Positions 39,983 through 46,986 of a stretch of 64,000 nucleotides of DNA are shown piece after piece. The notes under the pieces are model-generated. The model was given only the letters and a program-made list of their open reading frames with translations. It did no database searches and was not told where the DNA came from. This DNA is from Planctomycetota bacterium (GTDB lineage: Bacteria; Planctomycetota; B15-G4; SIAN01), in assembly GCA_016795285.1 (NCBI GenBank), contig JAEUIC010000018.1, positions 310,001-374,000 of the forward strand, given 5' to 3'. The first letter of the stretch is position 1; each line of letters begins with the position of its first letter. The translations under genes were made by a program, and so were the position numbers.

Positions 39983-41335
39983 ATGTTCGGCAAGGCAACA
40001 GAGATCCTTCGCGTACCGGAGCTTCGCAAGAAGATCCTCTGGACGCTTGGTCTCTTGTTCCTCTTCCGACTCGGGAACCACATCCTGCTGCCCGGGGTCG
40101 ATCCGGAGGAGTTCGTCCGGCGGCTCGGTACGGGCAACAGCGGCGTGATCGGCATCCTGAACGCCCTCTCGGGCGGCGCGCTCGGCAGCGCGACGGTCTT
40201 CTCGCTCGGCGTGATGCCCTACATCTCGGCGTCGATCGTCTTCTCGCTGCTGCAGAAGATGGTGCCGGCGCTCGAGCAGGTCGCGAAGGAAGGGCAGTCG
40301 GGCCAGCGCAAGATCAACCAGTGGACCCGCTGGGCCACGGTGCCGATCTGTCTCTTCCAGGCCGGCATCACCGTCACCACGTTGATCAGCCAGGACGTCT
40401 CGCAGGGCGGCCAGCCGCTCATCTCGCCCGAGCTCTTCGCGAGCTTCTGGTACAAGACCGCGATCGTCCTGATCCTGACGGCCGGCACGCTGCTGATCAT
40501 GTGGATCGGCGAGAAGATCACCGAGCACGGCATCGGTCAGGGCACGTCGCTCATCATCATGGCGGGCATCATCGCCCGCCTGCCGACGCAGATCTCCACG
40601 TCGCTCAGCGGCGATCCCGAGCACAAGACGCAGTTCATCGCCGAGATCGTCGGGCTCTTCGTGATCAGCGTGATCGCGGTCGTCTTCTTCACGAAGGCGC
40701 AGCGGCGCGTGCCGATCCAGCAGGCGAAGCTGACCCGTGGTCGCCGGCAGCTCGGCGGAGCGCGCCATTTCATCCCGCTCAAGGTGAGCGCGGTCGGCGT
40801 CATGCCGATCGTCTTCGCGCAGACGCTCTTCGTGATCCCGAGCATGCTCGGCAAGGCGCCGGGGCTCGGCTTCATCAACGAGTACTTCGGCTACGAGTCG
40901 TTCCTCTACCTGCTCTTCTATACGGCGCTGATCTTCTTCTTCTCCTTCTTCTGGACGGCCGTGATGTTCCAGCCGAAGGAGATGGCGAACAACCTGAAGG
41001 AGTACGGCAGCTTCATCCCGGGCATCCGCCCTGGGCAACGGACTGCCGAGTACCTCGAGGGAGTGATGGTGCGCGTGACGCTGGTGGGGGCCGCGTTCCT
41101 CGCCGTGATCGCGCTGTTCCCTTACTTCGCCAATGACCTGCTCGGCACCTCGGGCGGCCGCGGGATCGCCTACGCCATCGGCGGCACCTCGATCCTGATC
41201 ACCGTCGGCGTCTGCCTCGACCTCGTCGACAAGATCAACGCGCAGCTCGTCATGCGCAACTACGAGGGGTTCACCGGCGGGCAGACCGGTGGTGGCTGGG
41301 CGCGTCGGCGTGAAGCCGGCGGCGAGGGCGAGTGA
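39983..41335 (+). CDS. secY: preprotein translocase subunit SecY
   Basis: SecY is the protein-conducting channel of the inner membrane. The 450-residue protein has about ten hydrophobic helices. Recognisable parts are the opening LFRLGNHILLPGVD, the plug region, PYISASIVFSLLQ, WIGEKITEHGIGQGTSLIIMAGI, the cytoplasmic loop RRVPIQQAKLTRGRRQLGGARHFIPLKV divided by the usual QxA, and PKEMANNLKEYGSFIPGIRPG near the end. It pairs with SecE encoded 24 kb upstream. The stop overlaps the map GTG (GTGA). adk, the usual next gene, is missing here. Confidence 0.97.
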   Translation: MFGKATEILRVPELRKKILWTLGLLFLFRLGNHILLPGVDPEEFVRRLGTGNSGVIGILNALSGGALGSATVFSLGVMPYISASIVFSLLQKMVPALEQVAKEGQSGQRKINQWTRWATVPICLFQAGITVTTLISQDVSQGGQPLISPELFASFWYKTAIVLILTAGTLLIMWIGEKITEHGIGQGTSLIIMAGIIARLPTQISTSLSGDPEHKTQFIAEIVGLFVISVIAVVFFTKAQRRVPIQQAKLTRGRRQLGGARHFIPLKVSAVGVMPIVFAQTLFVIPSMLGKAPGLGFINEYFGYESFLYLLFYTALIFFFSFFWTAVMFQPKEMANNLKEYGSFIPGIRPGQRTAEYLEGVMVRVTLVGAAFLAVIALFPYFANDLLGTSGGRGIAYAIGGTSILITVGVCLDLVDKINAQLVMRNYEGFTGGQTGGGWARRREAGGEGE

Positions 41336-42111
41336 ACGTGCGGACGGCTGCTCGCATCCGCCCGAAGAACAAGGTCGAACTCGCCAAGATGCGCGAGTCG
41401 GGCCGGATCGTCGGCGAGATCCTCGCGGCGGTCACGGCGATGATCAAGCCGGGCGTCACCCCGCTCGAACTCGACGAGTTCGCCGAGGGGCACATCCGCG
41501 GGCGGGGCGCCAAGCCCTCGTTCAAGGGCTACCACGGCTTCCCGAAGAGCCTCTGCATCTCGGTCAACGAAGAGGTCGTCCACGGCATCCCCGGACGACG
41601 CCCGCTCGTCGACGGAGACGTCGTGACGGTCGATTGCGGGGCGATCCTCGACGGGTGGCACGGCGACGCCGCCCGCACCTACGCGGTGGGGGCGGTCGAG
41701 CCCGAATCGCTCGAGCTGCTGCGCGTCTGCGAGGGCGCGCTGATGGCGGGCGTCGCGGAGATGCGGCCGAGCCGCAAGCTCGGCGACGTCTCGCGCGCGG
41801 TCGAGGCGTTCGTGAAGCGCGAGTCGAGCTTCTCGGTGGTCCGGCAGTACGTCGGCCACGGGATCGGCCGCGCGCTCCACGAAGAGCCGCAAGTTCCGAA
41901 CTACTATGAGCCGGGCTTCCCGTTCTCGGAGCTCGTGCTCGAGGTGGGGCACGTGTTCGCCATCGAGCCGATGGTGAATGCGGGGACCCACGATGTCCGG
42001 GTGCTCGACGACCTGTGGACGGTGGTGACGGCCGATGGCCGCCGCTCCGCCCACTTCGAGCACACGGTGGCAGTGACCGAGGACGGGCCGCAGCTGTTGA
42101 CGCTCCCGTGA
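41332..42111 (+). CDS. map: methionine aminopeptidase, type I
   Basis: This enzyme removes the first methionine from new proteins. The 259-residue protein carries all five metal ligands of the family: Asp101 and Asp112 (VDCGAILDGWHGDA), His176 (VGHGIG), Glu212 (FAIEPMVNAG) and Glu243 (FEHTVAVTEDG), plus His84 in VVHGIPG. There is no N-terminal zinc or SH3 extension, so it is the short bacterial form. The GTG overlaps the secY stop by 4 nt. It is followed by infA after 48 nt. Confidence 0.97.
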   Translation: MNVRTAARIRPKNKVELAKMRESGRIVGEILAAVTAMIKPGVTPLELDEFAEGHIRGRGAKPSFKGYHGFPKSLCISVNEEVVHGIPGRRPLVDGDVVTVDCGAILDGWHGDAARTYAVGAVEPESLELLRVCEGALMAGVAEMRPSRKLGDVSRAVEAFVKRESSFSVVRQYVGHGIGRALHEEPQVPNYYEPGFPFSELVLEVGHVFAIEPMVNAGTHDVRVLDDLWTVVTADGRRSAHFEHTVAVTEDGPQLLTLP

Positions 42112-42159
42112 GCGGCGACCGCAGCGGTTCCTAGGACGCGAGCGAGAGGATCCGGCGTA

Positions 42160-42375
42160 GTGGCGAAAGAAGAGGCGATCCGAGTCTCGGCGGTCGTGAC
42201 CGAGTCCCTGCCCAACGCGGTCTTCCGCGTGAAGCTGGAGAATGGTCACACCATCCTGGCTCACGCTTCAGGGAAGATGAGGATGCACTTCATCCGCATC
42301 CTTCCCGGGGACAAGGTCTCGATCGAGCTGTCGCCCTACGACCTGACGCGCGGACGCATCGTCTATCGCGAGTAG
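42160..42375 (+). CDS. infA: translation initiation factor IF-1
   Basis: IF-1 blocks the A site during initiation. The 71-residue protein is one OB fold: [47 protein letters not shown] with the conserved GKMR and IRILPGD, then [12 protein letters not shown]. The GTG start follows GAGAGGA and gives the exact family length. It stands between map and rpmJ, as in many spc-alpha junctions. Confidence 0.97.
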   Translation: MAKEEAIRVSAVVTESLPNAVFRVKLENGHTILAHASGKMRMHFIRILPGDKVSIELSPYDLTRGRIVYRE

Positions 42376-42426
42376 ATCGCGGGCGTTGCGCCGTCCGACC
42401 GGTTCCGAGAACCAGGAGAGAGTTCC

Positions 42427-42540
42427 GTGAAGGTACGTGCTTCCGTCAAACCCATCTGCGACAAGTGCAAGATCGTGCGGCGCCGTGGCATCGTCTACGT
42501 CGTCTGCACGGAGCCGCGGCACAAGCAACGCCAAGGCTGA
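42427..42540 (+). CDS. rpmJ: ribosomal protein L36, zinc-binding form
   Basis: L36 is the smallest 50S protein. The 37-residue frame [20 protein letters not shown] continues to a basic end with the CCCH zinc ligands Cys11, Cys14, Cys27 and His32. The start is GTG with GGAGAGA upstream. It is too short for many gene finders but is certain from its sequence and its place between infA and rpsM. Confidence 0.96.
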   Translation: MKVRASVKPICDKCKIVRRRGIVYVVCTEPRHKQRQG

Positions 42541-42662
42541 TCGCGAGCTCGGTCGCTCGCAGCCGCTCTCCGGGCGCCGCGCGCACCGAGTCGGCCGTTG
42601 CGCCCGAGCAACTGCCGCGCACACGAACCCGTAGTCCTGCCTCCGACGAAAGAGGAACGCTC

Positions 42663-43043
42663 ATGCCTCGTATCCAGGGTGTCGACATCCCTGCCGACAA
42701 GAAGATCCCCTACTCGCTCGCCTACATCTACGGCGTGGGGATCCCGACCGCGCAGCGCATCTGCGCCGATCTCAAGATCGATCCCGACCAGCGCGCGAAG
42801 GACCTCACCGAAGAGGAACTCGCGCACATCGCGGAGTGGATCGACAAGACGATGCCGGTCGAGGGGACGCTGCGGCGGCAGATCGCCGTCAACATCCAGC
42901 GGCTGAAGGAGATCGGCACCTACCGCGGACTGCGTCACCGCAAGGGGCTGCCGGTGCGTGGGCAGCGGACCAAGACCAACTCGCGTACCCGCAAGGGGCC
43001 GCGCAAGACCGTCGCCGGCAAGAAGGGGGCGAAGGTCAAGTAA
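42663..43043 (+). CDS. rpsM: ribosomal protein S13
   Basis: S13 forms a bridge between subunits and contacts P-site tRNA. The 126-residue protein has [24 protein letters not shown], the helix-turn [51 protein letters not shown] with the usual order of conserved [13 protein letters not shown] and TNSRT, and a Lys-rich tail. The ATG follows GAGGAACGCTC. The 122-nt gap before it holds no clear element. Confidence 0.97.
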   Translation: MPRIQGVDIPADKKIPYSLAYIYGVGIPTAQRICADLKIDPDQRAKDLTEEELAHIAEWIDKTMPVEGTLRRQIAVNIQRLKEIGTYRGLRHRKGLPVRGQRTKTNSRTRKGPRKTVAGKKGAKVK

Positions 43044-43132
43044 TCGAGGCGTACCCTGGCAGCGACCCGGAGCGGGTCGGTTGCCGGACCTGGTCGGGGC
43101 GTGAGGGCCGCGGCAGGGGCGATGGAACGACG

Positions 43133-43150
43133 CGCGGGCGACCGCCCGCG
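43133..43150 (+). promoter_or_regulatory. hairpin upstream of rpsK
   Basis: CGCGGGC and GCCCGCG pair over 7 bp around a GACC tetraloop, 26 nt before the rpsK ATG. Another 6-bp hairpin, CGACCC/GGGTCG, lies at 43063-43079. Both fall in the 133-nt rpsM-rpsK gap. Confidence 0.45.
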
Positions 43151-43176
43151 GGTCCCAGGACAGGAAACGAAGTCGG

Positions 43177-43551
43177 ATGGCCAAGAAGAAGAAGGCGCGC
43201 CGCAGCTCTGCGAAGGCGATCGCGCATGTCGTGGCGACGTTCAACAACACGATGGTGACGATCACCGACCTGCGCGGCGACACGCTCGCGTGGTCGAGCG
43301 CCGGCAACGTCGGCTTCAAGGGGTCGCGCAAGTCGACCCCGTTCGCGGCGCAGAAGGCGGCTGAGAAGGCCGCCGTCAACGCCATCAAGATGGGCGTGAA
43401 GGAGGTCGAGGTCCGGGTGAACGGCCCGGGCAGCGGCCGCGAATCGGCCGTCCGCGCCTTGGCGGCGTCGGGCCTCACGGTCCGGGCGATCGAAGACCGC
43501 ACTCCTCTCCCTCACAACGGCTGCCGTCCGCGGAAGCGTCGTCGCGTCTGA
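43177..43551 (+). CDS. rpsK: ribosomal protein S11
   Basis: S11 lies on the 30S platform near the mRNA exit. The 124-residue protein has the family core [44 protein letters not shown] in conserved blocks (FNNT, TPFAAQ), [15 protein letters not shown], and the end [18 protein letters not shown]. The AGGACAGGAAACG before the ATG provides the ribosome site. It is 94 nt from rpsD. Confidence 0.97.
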   Translation: MAKKKKARRSSAKAIAHVVATFNNTMVTITDLRGDTLAWSSAGNVGFKGSRKSTPFAAQKAAEKAAVNAIKMGVKEVEVRVNGPGSGRESAVRALAASGLTVRAIEDRTPLPHNGCRPRKRRRV

Positions 43552-43645
43552 GACCGACGCTGCTGTGCCCCTGACGCTCGCTTTTCTCGACACGAAGGCC
43601 AATATGGGCGGCTTTTCCGCCTGACTCGGAGTTCGACACGAAGCA

Positions 43646-44272
43646 ATGGCTCGCGAAACCGGATCGGTCTGCAAGCTCTGCCGCCGCGAAGGCGAGAAGC
43701 TCTACCTCAAGGGCGCTCGCTGCGAATCGGCGAAGTGCGCCATCGTCAAGCGCAACTATCAGCCGGGGCAGCACTCCTGGAGCCGAGGGCGTCCCTCGAA
43801 CTTCGGCGTGCGGCTCCGCGAGAAGCAGAAGCTGAAGCGCTACTTCGGCGTCTCCGAGACGTCGTTCCGCCTGGTCTTCGAGCGCGCGGCGCGCCTCCCC
43901 GGCAACACCGGCGAGCACCTGATCAAGCTGCTGCTGCAGCGCCTCGATCACGTGGTGCAGCTGGCCGGGATCTCGCTGTCGCGCCGCCATGCACGTCAGC
44001 TGATCCAGCACGGCCACGTCTTCGTGAACGGCCGCCGCTGCAACATTCCTTCGGCCAACGTCCGGCAGGGCGACACGCTCAGCTTCTCGAAGCGCGAGAA
44101 GGTCGTGAAGCACCTGAAGGAGGCCCAAGAGTCGCGCAAGGGCGAGTCGGTCCCAAGCTGGCTGCAGCTCGACGAAGCGGCGATGACCGTCCGGGTCGCC
44201 GAGCTGCCCAAGCGCGAGCACCTCGAGTTCCCCGTCGACGAGCAGCTCGTCGTCGAGTTGATGTCGCGCTGA
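43646..44272 (+). CDS. rpsD: ribosomal protein S4, zinc-binding form
   Basis: S4 nucleates 30S assembly and in E. coli represses the alpha operon. The 208-residue protein has four cysteines near its start (Cys9, Cys12, Cys26, Cys31), so it is the zinc form, then GVRLREKQKLKRYFGVSE and the S4 RNA-binding domain (RLDHVVQLAGISLSRRHARQLIQHGHVFVNGR). It is 10 nt from rpoA, and the two are surely cotranscribed. Confidence 0.96.
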   Translation: MARETGSVCKLCRREGEKLYLKGARCESAKCAIVKRNYQPGQHSWSRGRPSNFGVRLREKQKLKRYFGVSETSFRLVFERAARLPGNTGEHLIKLLLQRLDHVVQLAGISLSRRHARQLIQHGHVFVNGRRCNIPSANVRQGDTLSFSKREKVVKHLKEAQESRKGESVPSWLQLDEAAMTVRVAELPKREHLEFPVDEQLVVELMSR

Positions 44273-44282
44273 TCCCACGGAG

Positions 44283-45371
44283 ATGACCCAGATGCGAATC
44301 AAGTGGCGCAGCTTCGAGCTGCCGTCGCGCGTCGCGGCCGACACCGAGTCGGCCACCTCGACCTACGGGCGCTTCGTCGTCGAGCCGTTCGAGCGTGGCT
44401 TCGGGCACACGGTCGGCAACGGCATGCGGCGCGTCCTGCTCTCCTCGATCGAGGGCTTCGCCGTCACGCAGATCAAGATCGACGGCGTGCAGCACGAGTT
44501 CTCGACCATCGAGGGCGTCCGCGAGGACATCGTCGACCTCGTCCTGAACATGAAGGGCGTGCTCGTCCGGCTGGCGGGCGAGGGGCCGGTGCCGCTGCGC
44601 ATCGACGTCCGCAAGAAGGGGCCGGTCACCGCGGGCGACATCCAGTGCCCGGCGGATGCCGAGGTGCTGAACCCCGGTCACCTGATCTGCACCCTCACGG
44701 CGGATCGCGAGCTGCGCATCGACCTGATGGCGCAGCGCGGGCGCGGCTACCGGATGGCCGAGGAGAACGAGAAGGAAGAGAAGGAGACGGGCGTCATCGC
44801 CATCGACTCCAACTTCTCGCCGGTCACGCGCGTGCGCTACAAGGTCGAAGAGACCCGCGTCGGCAAGATGACCAACTTCGACAAGCTGGTCCTCGAGGTC
44901 TGGACCAACGGCGCCGTCACGCCCGACAGCGCGCTGGTCGAGGCGGCGAAGATCTATCGCAAGCACCTCAATCCGTTCGTCCACTACCTCCAGCCGGGTG
45001 CCGGCGTCCTCGCCACCGAGGGGGGCGACGTCGGGACGGTGCGAGCCGGGATCCCGGAACTCGCGGCGGAAGGCGGCGGGGCGGCTCTGCTCGACCAGCC
45101 GATCACGTCGCTCAACCTGTCGGTGCGCGCGCGCAACTGCCTCGATGCGGAGAACATCCGCACGATCCGGCAGCTCGTGAAGCTCTCCGAGCAGGAGCTC
45201 CTCGAGCTGCGCAACTTCGGCCAGACCTCGCTGAAGGAGGTCAAGAAGAAGCTCGGCGAATCGGGCCTCGCGCTGGCGGGCTCGGCGATCTACATCGACG
45301 ACGGCGACGATGACGGCGCGGGGGATGCCCCTGCCGACGACGGCGGCCCGGTCCTCGACGTCAACTCCTGA
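44283..45371 (+). CDS. rpoA: RNA polymerase alpha subunit
   Basis: RpoA dimers start RNA polymerase assembly and the C-terminal domain contacts UP elements and activators. The 362-residue protein has the N-terminal domain with RFVVEPFERGFGHTVGNGMRRVLLSSIEG, DVRKKGPVTAGDI, and the C-terminal domain with LNLSVRARNCLDAENIRTIRQLVKLSEQELLELRNFGQTSLKEVK in the known order. It is about 30 residues longer than E. coli, due to a loop before the C-terminal domain and an acidic Asp/Gly-rich tail. Confidence 0.98.
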   Translation: MTQMRIKWRSFELPSRVAADTESATSTYGRFVVEPFERGFGHTVGNGMRRVLLSSIEGFAVTQIKIDGVQHEFSTIEGVREDIVDLVLNMKGVLVRLAGEGPVPLRIDVRKKGPVTAGDIQCPADAEVLNPGHLICTLTADRELRIDLMAQRGRGYRMAEENEKEEKETGVIAIDSNFSPVTRVRYKVEETRVGKMTNFDKLVLEVWTNGAVTPDSALVEAAKIYRKHLNPFVHYLQPGAGVLATEGGDVGTVRAGIPELAAEGGGAALLDQPITSLNLSVRARNCLDAENIRTIRQLVKLSEQELLELRNFGQTSLKEVKKKLGESGLALAGSAIYIDDGDDDGAGDAPADDGGPVLDVNS

Positions 45372-45428
45372 AGTTCGGCGCTCCGGAAGCGGTAGCCCCG
45401 TCGGACAGAGCAAAGAAAGAACCCCGCG

Positions 45429-45911
45429 ATGCGGCACAAGAAACTCGGACGCAAGCTCGGCATTCGTGCCGACCACCGCAAGGCGCAGCGCATGAACATG
45501 CTGACTGCGCTGATCACCCATGGACGGGTGGTCACCACCCTGGCGAAGGCGAAGGAGTACCGCCGGCACGCCGACAAGATCATCCACCTCGCCAAGGTGC
45601 GCACGCTGGCGCGGATGCGGCGGGCGGCTTCGCAGCTCGGCAACAAGCGCTCGATCGTGAAGCGGCTCTTCGACGTGGTCGCTCCGCAGTTCGTCGAGCG
45701 GCCGGGCGGCTACACGCGCATCCTGAAGCTCGCCAAGCCGCGCGTCGGTGACGCCGCGCCGCGAGCGATCCTCGAGCTCGTCGGCGAGAGCGAGCGGCGC
45801 GCGAAGGCGGCCGAGGAGGCGCGCGCGCTCGAGGCCGAGAAGGCCACCAAGGGCAAGAAGTCGAAGAAGGCGAAGGGCGAGGAGGCGGGCGCCGAGCCAG
45901 CCAAGAGCTGA
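45429..45911 (+). CDS. rplQ: ribosomal protein L17 with Lys/Ala tail
   Basis: L17 lies at the tunnel exit rim. The 160-residue protein starts MRHKKLGRKLG, has HRKAQRMNMLTALITHGRVVTTLAKAKEYRR and the GGYTRILKLAKPRVGDAAPRAILELV end of the core. About 35 charged residues follow (Glu/Ala then Lys). It closes the S10-spc-alpha cluster and is followed by a strong hairpin terminator and the facing adk gene. Confidence 0.96.
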   Translation: MRHKKLGRKLGIRADHRKAQRMNMLTALITHGRVVTTLAKAKEYRRHADKIIHLAKVRTLARMRRAASQLGNKRSIVKRLFDVVAPQFVERPGGYTRILKLAKPRVGDAAPRAILELVGESERRAKAAEEARALEAEKATKGKKSKKAKGEEAGAEPAKS

Positions 45912-46036
45912 TCGCGGCTGCCGATCCACGGCAGCGATCGGGGCGGCTTGGTTCGAAGCGGTGGTTCGCGAAGGACCATCCACGCGCGGACCACGCTGCA
46001 CCGGCGGTCGAGTTCTGAGTTCCAAGCGAGAATCAG

Positions 46037-46070
46037 CGCGGCGCGTTCGAGGCAACTCGAGCGCGCCGCG
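46037..46070 (+). terminator. terminator of the ribosomal cluster
   Basis: A 15-bp stem (CGCGGCGCGTTCGAG with CTCGAGCGCGCCGCG, one G-T pair) is capped by a GCAA tetraloop and followed by TCGTTCCGTC. It is the strongest hairpin in the window and lies 125 nt after rplQ. Confidence 0.75.
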
Positions 46071-46083
46071 TCGTTCCGTCCGG

Positions 46084-46143
46084 CGACCGTCCGCGCAATG
46101 ACCGTCCGCGCAGTGACCGTCCGCGCGGCGACCGTTCGCGCGA
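46084..46143 (+). repeat. 15-bp tandem repeat, four copies
   Basis: Four contiguous 15-bp units resemble TGACCGTCCGCGCAG. Copies 1-3 differ only at the first base and last two; copy 4 has TTCG in place of TCCG. The array lies just past the ribosomal-cluster terminator. Confidence 0.85.
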
Positions 46144-46160
46144 GGAGCTCTGCGGGACGC

Positions 46161-46183
46161 CGCAGCGGATTCGATCCGCCGCG
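46161..46183 (-). terminator. terminator of adk
   Basis: CGCAGCGGAT pairs with ATCCGCCGCG over 10 bp (one G-T pair) with a 3-nt loop, about 42 nt past the adk stop codon in the direction of adk transcription. No T-run follows. Confidence 0.5.
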
Positions 46184-46200
46184 CTCTACCAGCTGCTCAG

Positions 46201-46228
46201 GCGGGCCAGCTCAGGCGGGCCAGCTCAG
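46201..46228. repeat. 14-bp direct repeat at the adk end
   Basis: Two exact copies of GCGGGCCAGCTCAG, with partial copies on both sides (GCTCAG before, GCGG after). The second copy runs into the adk stop codon at 46225. Confidence 0.7.
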
Positions 46229-46806
46229 GCGGCGCCGAGCGCCTTCAGGATGCGCGCCGTGACTTCGTCGACGCTGCCGACGCCGTCGATGGAATGGACC
46301 GGCTTCTTCGCTTCCTTGTAGAAGCCGAGGCACGCTTCGGTCTGGGCGCCGTAGGTGTCGAGCCGGCGACGGATCACCGCCTCGTCGGCATCGTCTGCGC
46401 GCCCTTCCTTGAGCGCGCGTCCCTTCAGGCGGTCGATCAGCTGCTCGTGCGGGACGTTCATCGCGATGACGCCGCGGATGCCGTAGCCGCGGCTGCCGAG
46501 CAGCAGCTCGAGCCAGCGCGCCTGGACGATGTTGCGCGGGAAGCCGTCGAGCAGCGTGCCCAACGCGACATCGGGGCGGAGCAGCCGATCGCGCACCATC
46601 TCGTTGGTGACGGTGTCGGGCACGAGCTGCCCGCTCTTCAGGAGGTTCTCGATCTTGAGCCCGAGCTCGGTGCGGCGGCTCAGGTGATCGCGGAACATGT
46701 CCCCGGTCGAGATGTGGACCGCGCGCAGCGAGATCTCGAGGCGCTTGGCTTGGGTGCCCTTCCCGGAACCCGGCGGCCCGAAAAGCAGCACGGTCTGCAG
46801 GATCAT
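46225..46806 (-). CDS. adk: adenylate kinase, short form
   Basis: The enzyme interconverts AMP, ADP and ATP. The 193-residue protein has the P-loop GPPGSGKGT (10-18), the AMP-binding STGDMFR, DGFPRN, and RADDADEAVIRRRL. The LID is the short type with no zinc or four-Cys insert. The ATG was picked because the P-loop then falls at the normal position; a longer frame upstream adds an unrelated Arg-rich segment. It lies downstream of dnaE on the same strand and not in the spc operon beside secY. Confidence 0.95.
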   Translation of the reverse strand: MILQTVLLFGPPGSGKGTQAKRLEISLRAVHISTGDMFRDHLSRRTELGLKIENLLKSGQLVPDTVTNEMVRDRLLRPDVALGTLLDGFPRNIVQARWLELLLGSRGYGIRGVIAMNVPHEQLIDRLKGRALKEGRADDADEAVIRRRLDTYGAQTEACLGFYKEAKKPVHSIDGVGSVDEVTARILKALGAA

Positions 46807-46942
46807 CGCTTCGCCACTCTCTTCCGGGGGTCGGAGGCGCCGTTCTGCCGGCCGGCATGATGCCGTCCGTCCCGATGCCACGGAAGGCGCGCGGCGCGAA
46901 ACTTTCTCGGCCATGCGCCCGGCCGAAGTCGAGCCCCGATCG

Positions 46943-46963
46943 CGGGAAGGGAGTCCCTTTCCG
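46943..46963 (-). terminator. possible terminator after dnaE
   Basis: CGGGAAGGG pairs with CCCTTTCCG over 9 bp (one G-T pair) around a 3-nt loop, about 24 nt after the dnaE stop codon in the dnaE direction. It separates dnaE from adk. No T-run follows. Confidence 0.4.
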
Positions 46964-46986
46964 GAATCGGCGCAGCGCGGCGCCGA

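Larger units (their letters stand above)
45912..46224. other. non-coding gap between rplQ and adk
   Basis: The gap between the convergent genes holds a small hairpin GCTGCCG/CGGCAGC at 45917-45935, then, in order, the rplQ-side terminator, a 15-bp tandem array, the adk-side terminator and a short 14-bp repeat, each listed separately. No gene is seen. Confidence 0.6.

Noticed and set aside
46150..46205. tRNA-like stretch on the minus strand (AGCTGGTAGAGCGCGG followed by a GCGGAT/ATCCGC stem)
   Set aside because: The stem has a 3-nt loop, the D-arm does not pair, and there is no acceptor or T-arm. The similarity is better explained by the adk terminator and the 14-bp repeats.
46807..46914. Longer start for adk adding 36 residues
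   Set aside because: The extension is Arg/Pro-rich without similarity, and the shorter start puts the P-loop at its normal position.
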